NCBI RefSeq assembly: GCF_015731765.1
Contig: NZ_VRYY01000651.1
Coordinates: 1-35,124 of the forward strand
Direction of reading: 5' to 3'
DNA length: 35,124 bases
Source: Nitratidesulfovibrio oxamicus
Lineage (GTDB): Bacteria > Desulfobacterota > Desulfovibrionia > Desulfovibrionales > Desulfovibrionaceae
The notes under the pieces were generated by a model. The model worked only from the letters and a program-made list of their open reading frames with translations, ran no database searches and had not been told where the DNA came from. Position 1 is the stretch's first letter. Each line of letters begins with the position of its first letter. The translations under genes were made by a program, and so were the position numbers. This document shows positions 1 through 8,670 of this stretch, piece after piece.

Positions 1-2
1 GC

Positions 3-1418
3 GCGGCGGGCACCGAGGGTCCGGACGGTGCGGACGGTGCGGACGGTGCGGCGGGCGAGAACAGCGGAAGCGGCGCGGGCAGTGCACCCCGGCCCCACCA
101 TCCGCCCCGCAGTGTCTATCTGGCCTGGGGCCGCCTGCGCACCACCGAGGGGGGGCAGGAAATGGGCTTCACCATCCTGCCCAACGGGGTCATTCAGGCG
201 GTCAGCCCCGCGCTGTGCGCCATTTGCGGGTATACGCGCGACGAACTGGTGGGTCGGTCCGCGCGGGTGTTCTACTTTACCCCCACGGCGCGCAAACGCA
301 TCGTCAGCCAACTCATCAAACGGACGGAAGTGGAGAACGGCGAGGTGACCCTGCGCCGCAAGGACGGATCGCCCCTGGCCCTGTGGTACACGGCGGAATC
401 CATCCGCGACGCGACGGGCCGCATGGTTGCCTACAGCGGCTATTTTCAGGAACGCCCGTTTGCCTTCTCGTCCAAGCTGGCCAGCGACTTTTCGCGCGTG
501 GTGGACGCCCTGCCGGGCCTGGCCTGGGTGTGCGGGCGCGACCTGCGCATCGTCGCCGTCAACGATGCCTATCTTGCCGCTTATGGCCGCACGCGCGACG
601 AGGTGATGGGCCGCACCGAATACAATTTCCTGCCGCCGGAACTGGCCCGCTACCCCGTGGAGGCGGCGCTGAAGGTGTTCGAGGAAAAGCGGGAACTGGA
701 ACATCCTGCGGTGCCGCACCTGCTGGATCCCACCGTGTGGTACAGGGTGATCAGGCGGCCCATCTTCGACGACAACCGGCAGGAGGTCATCGGACTTCTG
801 GGCATTGCGCAGGACATTTCCGCCAAGGTGGTGCAGGAAAACGCCTTTATCGAACAACTGCACACCCATCAGGGCGACGTGGTGGTGGTGACCGACGACC
901 AGGGGCGGATACTGCGGCGGTCGCGCCAGACGCTGACCCCGGCCATCTTCGGGCGGCAGGAGCCGTACGACGCCTACACCCTGGACATGGGGCCGGTGCT
1001 GGACCTGCTGCACGCGGACGACCTGCCCGCCGTGCGCCAGGCCCTGCTGCGGGCCATGCGCGAACACCGCGAGCAGCACTTCGAATGTCGCATCCGCAAC
1101 CTGTCGGGCAGCTATTCCACCGTGCATTCACGACTGGTGTACAACGATACCATCTACGGCGAACCACGCGTGTACGTGGTGGCGCGCGACGTTTCCGGCG
1201 AGATGGGACTGCGCCAGGCACCCATGGTGCTGGAACGCCTGAAGGAGGCGGCGGGGGCACGCACCGACCGCGAACTGGCGAGCTTCCTGAACGTGTCGGC
1301 TGCATCCATCTCCAACGCCCGCAAGAACGGGCGCATCCCCCCGGACTGGCTCATCGATGCCGGGTTAAGGACGGGACGGTCGATTGACTGGCTGGTGAGG
1401 GGGGTGGGGTTGGCCTAG
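3..1418 (+). CDS. PAS-domain sensor with C-terminal phage-CI-type helix-turn-helix (5' end outside window)
   Basis: The frame is open to the left edge, so the gene probably starts outside the window. The ATG at 162, preceded by a G-rich stretch, is an alternative start giving 418 aa. Counting from that ATG, three PAS-like repeats can be read: about 1-100 (GFTILPNGVIQ, then CGYTRDELVGR), about 105-225 (LPGLAWV, YGRTRDEVMGRTEYNFL, ending GIAQDIS) and about 230-350 (ending VVARDVSGEMG). The last 60 residues (TDRELASFLNVSAASISNAR, then IDWLVRG) match the N-terminal DNA-binding domain of phage CI-type repressors. The inferred role is a one-component transcription regulator that senses a small ligand or redox signal through PAS. 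Upstream of residue 1 the frame encodes a Gly/Ala/Asp-rich linker. Its target is unknown. It converges on the polysaccharide genes. Confidence 0.8.
   Translation, partial: AAGTEGPDGADGADGAAGENSGSGAGSAPRPHHPPRSVYLAWGRLRTTEGGQEMGFTILPNGVIQAVSPALCAICGYTRDELVGRSARVFYFTPTARKRIVSQLIKRTEVENGEVTLRRKDGSPLALWYTAESIRDATGRMVAYSGYFQERPFAFSSKLASDFSRVVDALPGLAWVCGRDLRIVAVNDAYLAAYGRTRDEVMGRTEYNFLPPELARYPVEAALKVFEEKRELEHPAVPHLLDPTVWYRVIRRPIFDDNRQEVIGLLGIAQDISAKVVQENAFIEQLHTHQGDVVVVTDDQGRILRRSRQTLTPAIFGRQEPYDAYTLDMGPVLDLLHADDLPAVRQALLRAMREHREQHFECRIRNLSGSYSTVHSRLVYNDTIYGEPRVYVVARDVSGEMGLRQAPMVLERLKEAAGARTDRELASFLNVSAASISNARKNGRIPPDWLIDAGLRTGRSIDWLVRGVGLA
18..53 (+). repeat. 9-bp tandem repeat (GGTGCGGAC-like, four units)
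   Basis: Four consecutive 9-bp units (first GGTCCGGAC, then two GGTGCGGAC, then GGTGCGGCG) lie in frame with the PAS regulator and would encode a Gly-Ala-Asp linker. They lie upstream of the first in-frame ATG in the window, so they are coding only if the gene starts further left. Confidence 0.6.
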
Positions 1419-1633
1419 TGGAGTATGCGGTGCCGTGCCCACGTTGTGACCGGCCTTGCCACCTGCCCGGACAGCCTGCGGCCCGCGCCAAGGCACACTG
1501 CAACGTCCGTAGCGCAAGTCGGCAACGCAAACGGAAACGATGCGGGTGGCAGTGCCCTCAGGGGGTGGCTATCCAGCATCAGCCGTTCATCCAGCCGCGT
1601 CGCAGCCGTGCAGGCCAGTTGCACGTACCACGC

Positions 1634-2758
1634 TCAGCAAAACATCCGGGCCTTGAATGCCGTCCAATACGGGAGCACGGTGTTTTCCAGCTTCTCACAC
1701 AGGCTGGCAAGTGCACCATACAACATGCGCTGCACCGGAAACAACACGAATCGTTCTATCAGCGGATGAATCCAAATGTATACACATGACACCATTACGG
1801 AAATGAACACGATGACAGGAACCCTTATAAAAAACAGCACCAGAACTTTCTGGCTGTATCCAGTAGGAACAAGAGACATGATTGTTGTGTGGAATATGTA
1901 AACGTACCCGGTTACGGACGAAAGCATACGCAGAACACCCCCGCCCCCCTTTCCCGCAAAAACATTCTTGAAGAGCAGGAAAAGGGATACCGTGTACATG
2001 AAAACAAAGGGGTTGTTGCTATAATAAAAAAACTCGTGAAGCTGACCATGCCACAAGGACATGGCATATCCGGCTACGGAAGCGAGCATCAGGCCCAAGA
2101 ATGCACAACCAGCAAGCGCCCGCGTTGAACACCGCAGCTCCGATGTCGCAAGAAAATATCCCAGGACAAAGTACCCCACAAAAAACGAACCATACAGCAT
2201 ATTATCAACATACACATGATACAATCCAAGAATATTTGAAAGCAGGGGATTCACAATGCAAAACACAAACCACAATACAAGAAACAGCTTTGTCAAAACC
2301 CTGTTTTTCACAATGCATTGCAGCAATGGCGCTACGAGAACGAGACCTATGAGCATGAAAAAGAACCACATTCCCGACCCAAATCCGGCATAGAAATCGT
2401 AGACAAGCCCCTTGAGCAAGAACACATCTTGCCTAAGATACAAGGAAAGCGCCTTGGCAACCAGCAATCCCAGAAAAAGGTACCCCGCATAGCTTGCAAG
2501 ATACCTTCTGTAGAATTGCAGCACTTCGCCGCGGGTTTCCGCAGCACGCCCAAGAAGAACAGCGCCGCTGCACATGACGAAAGCGGGAACGGCAAAACGT
2601 GCCATCATGGAAAAGAAATGCGCGGCGAACCAGCTCATCCCGCCGCCAAAACTGGCCACCTTGAACCCAACGACGTGAATGACCACCACGAAATATATCG
2701 CTACGACCTTGAGTGCATCAAGGTAGGCAAGCCTTTTTGAAGCGGCAGCAGACTTCAC
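1634..2758 (-). CDS. Acyltransferase 3 family integral membrane protein (OafA/YrhL-like)
   Basis: This is a 374-aa multi-pass membrane protein. Its N-terminus, RLAYLDALKVVAIYFVVVIH, carries the family signature: Arg, then LDxLK/R, then a first membrane helix ending in His. About ten hydrophobic segments follow. Acyltransferase-3 proteins typically transfer O-acetyl or similar acyl groups to envelope glycans, so this fits O-antigen decoration. I chose the GTG at 2758 because GGAGG lies just upstream and the family motif follows at once. An upstream in-frame start at 2854 would add 32 non-hydrophobic residues and overlap the preceding gene. It is last in a run of minus-strand glycan genes, about 50 bp after the preceding gene. 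The exact acyl donor and target sugar cannot be read from sequence. Confidence 0.85.
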   Translation of the reverse strand: MKSAAASKRLAYLDALKVVAIYFVVVIHVVGFKVASFGGGMSWFAAHFFSMMARFAVPAFVMCSGAVLLGRAAETRGEVLQFYRRYLASYAGYLFLGLLVAKALSLYLRQDVFLLKGLVYDFYAGFGSGMWFFFMLIGLVLVAPLLQCIVKNRVLTKLFLVLWFVFCIVNPLLSNILGLYHVYVDNMLYGSFFVGYFVLGYFLATSELRCSTRALAGCAFLGLMLASVAGYAMSLWHGQLHEFFYYSNNPFVFMYTVSLFLLFKNVFAGKGGGGVLRMLSSVTGYVYIFHTTIMSLVPTGYSQKVLVLFFIRVPVIVFISVMVSCVYIWIHPLIERFVLFPVQRMLYGALASLCEKLENTVLPYWTAFKARMFC

Positions 2759-2808
2759 ACTCCCTCCACGACCAAATCCATCATGCAATACCCCGCCAGC
2801 ACCAGGCC

Positions 2809-4791
2809 TCACCACGACTGAGCACCCGGCGTCCAGAATCCGTACGCCCACCACGGACGCATCGGGTCGCGCTCATCGGGATGAAACAACACCACCATGC
2901 CCGCGTCGGGTGCGTTAAGAATGATGAGCTTATGCTCAGCCCCACTGGCTCTGTAGAGGAACTGCACGTTGTTCTCGCCCGTCTTTATGATCGAAAAGCC
3001 GTCCCGAAGCCCATACGGCCCGCTACCCACTCCGCCAGCCGCTATCTCGTCCTTGAGTGATCGCGCCTGCTCAAGCAGTGCGCTCGCCGCCTCGGGGCGG
3101 TGCTGGTAATACACGTAGCAGCCATGCCACAACAGCACCATTGTACCCGCGACAGGCAAGAACATTCCTGCGGATACCCGCGCCGCAAGCTTCTGCTCCC
3201 GCCTGCGCAATGCATGCATCCCCAAGAGCATCGTCGCCCCGCCCCACAGCGCAAACATTACGTATATTTGCTTGTAGCTATTCTGGTGCATGAAGGAATG
3301 CTTGTGCGAAAGGCCTGGATAAGAGTCGGGCAAAAAAACGAAGCCGGGCCCATAGCCAAGGCTCACCCTGAAAAAGCTTGGATGCCTGAGCCAGGCTATG
3401 GTCCGGTAAAGGTTGTCGCGGGCGCTCACACCCTCATTGAGGCCGAATTCGTTGACGGGCGACTGGGTGTACCCCCATACGGGGTTGGAATTGAACGCAA
3501 CCGGGGCCATGGTCCCGAACAGCGAAGCAACCAGCACCACAGCCATGAACACACGGGTGGCAACTCCCGGTGAATCCCCCGCCCGCAACCGCCACAGCAC
3601 GAACCCCAGAAACCCCAAGGGCACGAGCGGATACAGATACCGGAATCCGTACGCCGACCCCGGCATGCGCCAGAGCAACACGGCAGAGACGGGACCGATG
3701 AGGTATGCGAAGGCCAGCAGTACCCACAGCGCCCACAGAGAACGACGGCCCTGGCGGCGCATGGCAAGAGCACCATGGATGAAGAGCCCTCCAATGCCGA
3801 AAAACACAATGGGCATGAAGCACCACAGGGGAAAGCTGTTGCCCACCAGAATGACCGGCACAAGCAGTAAACGCGAACCCACGAGCGCCAGCACGTCACC
3901 CACGAACTTGAGAAGCGTCGTATAGACGGGGACGTAGCTATATATGTTACCGTATGCCTCAAGCTTTGGGGCAGGACCGGCGTAAATCCCGTACATCAAC
4001 AGGATGGCCAGGGTGAAGCACGGCACGAGACAGAGTGCGTACATACCCACCTTGGAAAGAAACACCCTTCTGCCATATGTCTGCAGGGTCAGCATGAAGC
4101 CGAGGACTATCACCACCGGCAGCAGTACCGGAAAAATGGCATGCAGCCGCGTCAGCCAGGCCAACGCCACCGCAACGGCGGCAAGCAGGGCGTACAACCA
4201 CTGCCTGCCCCCCTGTTCGCGGTACAACTGCACCGACGCGAAAAACGCCAACGCATAATTGAAGAACTCGAAGGAATGCGCCATCAGTGGCCGCATCAGG
4301 ACATAGAAAAGTATCCCCGTCCCAGTGCACAGCAAGAACGCGAACACAGGCGATATGTCGATAAACCTTCGCAACGCCCTATAATACAGGTAGACCCCAA
4401 ACAAAAAATAAAAGGACGAGGCCAACCCCACCCCAAAAAAAGCCCATGAGCCAAAATACTGGGAATGGTTCTGTATAACGGGGTGCCCGGCAAGGCGATC
4501 GAAGATCGAAAAAAAGGCAACGAACGGTGCGGAAAGGACGCCGATACCCGGAGGAACGGGCGGTGTCCCCTTGTATGCCTTGGCATATTTGCCCAGCGAC
4601 ACTTCATTCATGTAATCGAGGTCGAAGTCGAGCCCCATGGTGAAGCTGTGCCCAAGCGTACAGGCATCGTCATGGATCGCCTCCTTCGAATACCACCATG
4701 CGTTGGCACCGATGGTGTACGACATTGCAAGGACTGTCCCCACGACCACCACAAGGGCTATGACGTCCTTCCATCCGCGACTGTCGCTCAT
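2809..4791 (-). CDS. Multi-pass membrane protein, GT-C-like glycosyltransferase candidate
   Basis: The protein is about 660 aa with an N-terminal membrane helix, a loop, then roughly ten further hydrophobic segments and a C-terminal soluble tail. The first loop contains an acidic motif (AIHDDACTLGHSF, then DLDYMNE) and a TPPVPPGIGVLSAPF segment. This resembles the first extracytoplasmic loop of GT-C enzymes, with acidic residues followed by a Pro-Pro-Gly motif, as in GT39/ArnT-like proteins that use lipid-phosphate sugars. That assignment is inference: no full family signature is obvious, and the safe description is a polytopic membrane protein of the polysaccharide locus. Start choice is uncertain. 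The ATG at 4791 is used; a GTG at 4806 sits only 2 nt after AAGGA. Confidence 0.7.
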   Translation of the reverse strand: MSDSRGWKDVIALVVVVGTVLAMSYTIGANAWWYSKEAIHDDACTLGHSFTMGLDFDLDYMNEVSLGKYAKAYKGTPPVPPGIGVLSAPFVAFFSIFDRLAGHPVIQNHSQYFGSWAFFGVGLASSFYFLFGVYLYYRALRRFIDISPVFAFLLCTGTGILFYVLMRPLMAHSFEFFNYALAFFASVQLYREQGGRQWLYALLAAVAVALAWLTRLHAIFPVLLPVVIVLGFMLTLQTYGRRVFLSKVGMYALCLVPCFTLAILLMYGIYAGPAPKLEAYGNIYSYVPVYTTLLKFVGDVLALVGSRLLLVPVILVGNSFPLWCFMPIVFFGIGGLFIHGALAMRRQGRRSLWALWVLLAFAYLIGPVSAVLLWRMPGSAYGFRYLYPLVPLGFLGFVLWRLRAGDSPGVATRVFMAVVLVASLFGTMAPVAFNSNPVWGYTQSPVNEFGLNEGVSARDNLYRTIAWLRHPSFFRVSLGYGPGFVFLPDSYPGLSHKHSFMHQNSYKQIYVMFALWGGATMLLGMHALRRREQKLAARVSAGMFLPVAGTMVLLWHGCYVYYQHRPEAASALLEQARSLKDEIAAGGVGSGPYGLRDGFSIIKTGENNVQFLYRASGAEHKLIILNAPDAGMVVLFHPDERDPMRPWWAYGFWTPGAQSW

Positions 4792-4839
4792 GACTGTACC
4801 GCACACGTTCCTTTCAGTTTGTTTCTGCCGCGCGCCGCA

Positions 4840-6513
4840 CTACACATGCTTGCGAACAACCACTATGCCCTGCGTCAACCCCAGGCGATAACTCATACCT
4901 TGCTTGACCACGGTTCCATACTGCCCGGCAGTCCGGAGAACCTCGCCAAAACCCAACGGGCGCTCATCATGGAAGGGCCACTTGCCGATGAACTCGAGCA
5001 GCCAGCGCGTGGCCCTGTACAGGCGGGTAGGCGTGGGGAACGAGATGTACACGATCCCCCCCGGCTTCACGAGCGAGAAATGCCTGGCGATCAGGGTCGC
5101 CGTGCCCTCCTCGTCGAAGTGCTCTATGAGGCCGAAACTGACGACGCAGTCGGCGCTTTCGCGGTGCTGCGCCAAATCATCGGCAAGCACATCCGCCTGC
5201 AGGTAGCTAGTGCCCTTGTCCGGCGCAATTTTCTCCGCAAATGCCCGGGTCGGAGGGCACTTATCGACAAGACACAAATGGGCTTCCGGAAAGCGCGCCC
5301 TGAAACGGTCATAAAAAATCGAGTTGGCCCCGCCCAACTCGACGAGATGCTTCATCCCCGGGGCGAACTGCACCATATCTTTCCTGAAACTGGCGAATGC
5401 CACCGCAGAGGTAATGCTGGAAAACGTGCTTCTGGCATCATAATACGCGCACCAGTCCGTCGCGCGTGGGGTGGCCTGGGCTTCCGACTGTTTCGTGAAT
5501 ATGAATTCGCGCTGAATGACGAAACTGAACAAGAAAAGCACGCATTCCGTGAATATCTTGGCGACATACACGCTTACGCCGGTGACGTCCGCAAGCGCCG
5601 TAATGGACACGTAGGCAATGCTGCCCATGAGAATCACGGTCAGGACATACAACACAAGCGTCTCCACATGACGCCGTGTCGACCTGAACACGATCTCCCT
5701 GTTGACCATGTAGTTGAAGGCTCCGGCGCACAGCCGCGCAAAGACGATGCCAAGTCCGACACTGGAACTGAAAGCGAACATCACCCCGAACACGAAGTAG
5801 TCGATCGCGAAGGTAAGAAGGGCGGACAGGTTGAACCGCAGGAACACCATGTAGATTTTGACGGAATCCCAGAACGGGTTGAAGCTGGATGAGGCGTTGT
5901 TGTCCAGGTACACGGTTTCGATGGGCACCTGCAGCAGCGGCACCCGCTGCTCGCAGGCGGTCATCAGCATGTCGAGTTCGAAATCGTACCCGCCGGACTT
6001 GAGCTTCAGCAGGGCCGGAAAAAGGAAAGACGGTATCCCCCGCAGGCCGGTTTGGGTATCGGCCACGTCCACGCCCGAAAAGAACCTAGTCACGTAGCGG
6101 GTTGCGGCATTGCCGAATCTGCTCCGGAAGGGAACATCGGCCGCATCGAACCTTCTTACCCCAAGCACCAGTTGCCGCCCGTTGCCAGCCAGCGCCCTGG
6201 CCACCGCCACGCAATCCTTGGCAAGGTGTTGTCCATCGGCGTCCAGGGTCACCGCCCCCACAGCCTCGGGATACTGAACGGCAACATGGTTGATGCCCGT
6301 CTTCAGCGCGCTTCCCTTGCCAAGATTCGTCGCGTGCCGCAGGACAGTGACCCCCAGGCCGCAAAGTTCATCGAACAGATGCCGGTATTCCGGGCCACTG
6401 CCGTCATCCACGCAGACGATGGCCTGAAACACGCCGGATGCATTCAGTTCGCGCACGATATCGACAAGGCTTGCGGAAGGCTTGTACGCGGGGATCAGGG
6501 CAACAGGAAGCAT
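4840..6513 (-). CDS. Three-domain fusion: GT2 glycosyltransferase - GtrA membrane domain - SAM methyltransferase
   Basis: This is a 557-aa protein. Residues 1-225 are a GT2 domain of the DPM1/GtrB type (LIPAYKP at 6-12, VDDGSG near 35-40, DADGQH at 91-96, DTQTGLRG near 152-159). Residues 225-340 hold about four membrane helices of the GtrA type (NYMVNREIVFR near 267-277, then VIQREFIF). Residues 360-557 are a class I methyltransferase (LVELGGANSIFYDRF near 390-404, SFGLIEHFDEEG near 459-470, VKPGGIVYIS near 482-491). GT2 plus GtrA normally makes and flips an undecaprenyl-phosphate sugar. The fused methyltransferase suggests methylation in the same pathway (inference). The ATG at 6513 is supported by AGGAG five bases upstream. 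A longer open frame to 6855 is rejected because it runs into the preceding gene. Confidence 0.88.
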   Translation of the reverse strand: MLPVALIPAYKPSASLVDIVRELNASGVFQAIVCVDDGSGPEYRHLFDELCGLGVTVLRHATNLGKGSALKTGINHVAVQYPEAVGAVTLDADGQHLAKDCVAVARALAGNGRQLVLGVRRFDAADVPFRSRFGNAATRYVTRFFSGVDVADTQTGLRGIPSFLFPALLKLKSGGYDFELDMLMTACEQRVPLLQVPIETVYLDNNASSSFNPFWDSVKIYMVFLRFNLSALLTFAIDYFVFGVMFAFSSSVGLGIVFARLCAGAFNYMVNREIVFRSTRRHVETLVLYVLTVILMGSIAYVSITALADVTGVSVYVAKIFTECVLFLFSFVIQREFIFTKQSEAQATPRATDWCAYYDARSTFSSITSAVAFASFRKDMVQFAPGMKHLVELGGANSIFYDRFRARFPEAHLCLVDKCPPTRAFAEKIAPDKGTSYLQADVLADDLAQHRESADCVVSFGLIEHFDEEGTATLIARHFSLVKPGGIVYISFPTPTRLYRATRWLLEFIGKWPFHDERPLGFGEVLRTAGQYGTVVKQGMSYRLGLTQGIVVVRKHV

Positions 6514-6577
6514 GACATCTCCTGGACATGGCGGCCGGCAAAAAGTGAACCGGCACGGTTTGAGCCTGAAAACTGCA

Positions 6578-8527
6578 TCACCTGACCGCCTCGACGAACA
6601 GGCTTTCCGGCTTGTATGTGCTGCCGTCGTTGCAGGTATCCAGCGCGTACGACGAGAACCCCGGAATGGCCGATTCGGTCGCCGTCCGCCGCGTGACATC
6701 TGCAAATCCGGCCTGCCGGAGCAGCAACCCCAGCGAGACTTCGTCATACATCCACAGGTGCGGCTCGCCAGAGGTCCTGAAACGGCCAAGGCGCGCGTTT
6801 GCTGCGTCCGGCTGCGCCGAGGCGGGCAGCGGATACTTCCCGGGCGCGAAGGCATATTTCAGCCGCTGCATGAAGGAAGGCCGGGCCGACGCGCCCGACA
6901 TATGCGCCCCAGGCGCAGGCCCGGCTCCGCCTTCCCCCGCCGCATCCTGCAATTGCAGGGCGATGAGGCTTCGCACCGCCTCCACGCCGTTGGTCGCCAT
7001 GACGTACTCGGCGGCTGGCAACGGTGATCGCCTCCAAAAACGCAACATCTCTCCACCCGGCACATGACGACAAAGCTGATCGACAAGATTGATGACGGCA
7101 TACTCATGGCGCGCGATCACATCCGCTCCACCTGTCGCCTGCCCCTCGGACATGGCATCGCGCGCAGCATCGAAGGCCGCCCGATACCCATCGACAAGCC
7201 AACACAGATCAGGAACCGCAAGGCGCAACACACCGCTCGGTCGCAAGATTCTGCGGCACTCTTCCAGAAAGCGCAACGCGCCGTTACGTTCTAAACGCTG
7301 CAACACATGCGATGCACAGACTACTGCGGCGCTTGCATCCGCAAACGGCAGGGGGTCAGCAAGGCAGAACTCAATCTCACCGAGTTGCGCCTGGGCGATG
7401 CCCACATTGACCCACCCCTCGCGGGCACGCCCCACCCATCCGAAGTTGATACGTAACCCCTCAGCGCGGGACGGAGCCGATACGTCGCCTATGTCGTTAC
7501 GGCGTCTCATGACTCGCCGCTCGCAGAAATCGTGCAGCCGTTGCTTCCAGCGCCCTATGGCATCAAGAGGAAGCGCGATGGAGCCCACCCCATCGTGTCG
7601 GCCCGCATGCCAGTGCTCTATGCCGGTCATGTCGCCACGCTCGACGACCGCCAGCCCCGTCTCGCGGGCTATTTCCCTTGCCCGGTTATCCACGCACAGA
7701 ATGAGCGAACTGTGCCCCTGCTCCAGGCTCCAGATACCTGCGTGCAGCCGTGTGCCCACATAGTCCCACGAAGCGCGCCCGGCCAGGTCGTCCAGGCTTG
7801 CGGGGGAGTGGCCCAGCAGCTCTATGTGGTTGCGGCATTCGGCAAATGCGGAAAGGGAGGAGATGTAGTCGAGATCGTGGCTTCCCTGAGGAAAAAACAC
7901 GATACCTTCGGGATAAAGACGGACAAGCGTTCGTATGAGGTCTTCGTCGGCAGCGTTTCTGGAATAATCCGTCAACGTGAACAGGCAGACTTTCGCATTG
8001 CCCTCGCGCGCGGTCTGTCGCCCCTGCAGTTGCCACAACGTGGGGCAGGAAGTGTTGTACAATTCCCCCAACCCGCACCGGCTAAGGTGACCGAGGCTGT
8101 AGGCATCCCGCAGGGAATGCGGCCCCGTCCGCGCAAGAACGCGGTCATAGAACCAGCGAGTGACGGCATCCGGCTCGTCCTGATACTGCCACCAGCCCAC
8201 CCCGCAGAGCACCGCCTCGAGAAACGGCGGGTTGGCATGATGCAGGGGATCGTCAAACAGCTTCCACTGGTTGTAGCGAACCACGTGGGACGACAGCAGG
8301 TTGGTACCGGCGATTAGGTTGAGATCGGCATCAAGGGCTTGTTCAAGCAATGCCTGCGTTGGCGGGGTATGCGTCGAAACGCGTGCAACATCGGCACCGG
8401 AAAAAAGCTCGGCCAGCACCCTGTCGACGCTACGCGTGATGATGATGTCACCCAGATTGCTGCTGGCATTGCCCGCATTATCGGCAAGCGCGGGATCGAA
8501 TACGGTTATCCTGGTCATGACGGTCAC
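6578..8527 (-). CDS. Polysaccharide pyruvyl transferase family protein fused to a methyltransferase-like domain
   Basis: This 649-aa protein has two parts. Residues 1-300 match the polysaccharide pyruvyl transferase family: NLGDIIITRSV near 24-34, LRDAYSLGHLSRCG near 139-152, FFPQGSHD near 211-218 and TRLHAGIWSLEQG near 259-271. Members add pyruvyl ketals to glycans, though many homologues have unproven chemistry. Residues about 355-640 look like a Methyltransf_11-type domain (LPFADASAAVVCASHVLQRL, then CRRILRPSGVLRLAVPDL). The expected Gly-rich SAM loop is replaced by INFGWVGRAREGW, so methyltransferase activity is uncertain. The start is a GTG with GGAG four bases upstream; an ATG at 8518 is the alternative. 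It lies 64 bp upstream of the next gene in the same direction, which suggests co-transcription. Confidence 0.82.
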   Translation of the reverse strand: MTVMTRITVFDPALADNAGNASSNLGDIIITRSVDRVLAELFSGADVARVSTHTPPTQALLEQALDADLNLIAGTNLLSSHVVRYNQWKLFDDPLHHANPPFLEAVLCGVGWWQYQDEPDAVTRWFYDRVLARTGPHSLRDAYSLGHLSRCGLGELYNTSCPTLWQLQGRQTAREGNAKVCLFTLTDYSRNAADEDLIRTLVRLYPEGIVFFPQGSHDLDYISSLSAFAECRNHIELLGHSPASLDDLAGRASWDYVGTRLHAGIWSLEQGHSSLILCVDNRAREIARETGLAVVERGDMTGIEHWHAGRHDGVGSIALPLDAIGRWKQRLHDFCERRVMRRRNDIGDVSAPSRAEGLRINFGWVGRAREGWVNVGIAQAQLGEIEFCLADPLPFADASAAVVCASHVLQRLERNGALRFLEECRRILRPSGVLRLAVPDLCWLVDGYRAAFDAARDAMSEGQATGGADVIARHEYAVINLVDQLCRHVPGGEMLRFWRRSPLPAAEYVMATNGVEAVRSLIALQLQDAAGEGGAGPAPGAHMSGASARPSFMQRLKYAFAPGKYPLPASAQPDAANARLGRFRTSGEPHLWMYDEVSLGLLLRQAGFADVTRRTATESAIPGFSSYALDTCNDGSTYKPESLFVEAVR

Positions 8528-8670
8528 GCTACTCCATGGAAGCCGTGCAATTATTCTGTGTCACCCCCCCCCTCCTTTGCGGGACAGCCCCACCCCGCAC
8601 TCCGCCTAGGCGCAGATACGGAAAAGCAACAGGCGCCACCGACAGCACCAACCCACCGGGACAGCCCGGA

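Noticed and set aside
3-1418. Prophage, suggested by the CI-type HTH
   Set aside because: No other phage gene is present. The HTH is fused to PAS domains and is a host-type regulator.
4465-5892. 475-codon plus-strand frame
   Set aside because: Antisense to the GT2-GtrA-methyltransferase and GT-C-like genes; low-complexity His/Arg-rich product without family motifs.
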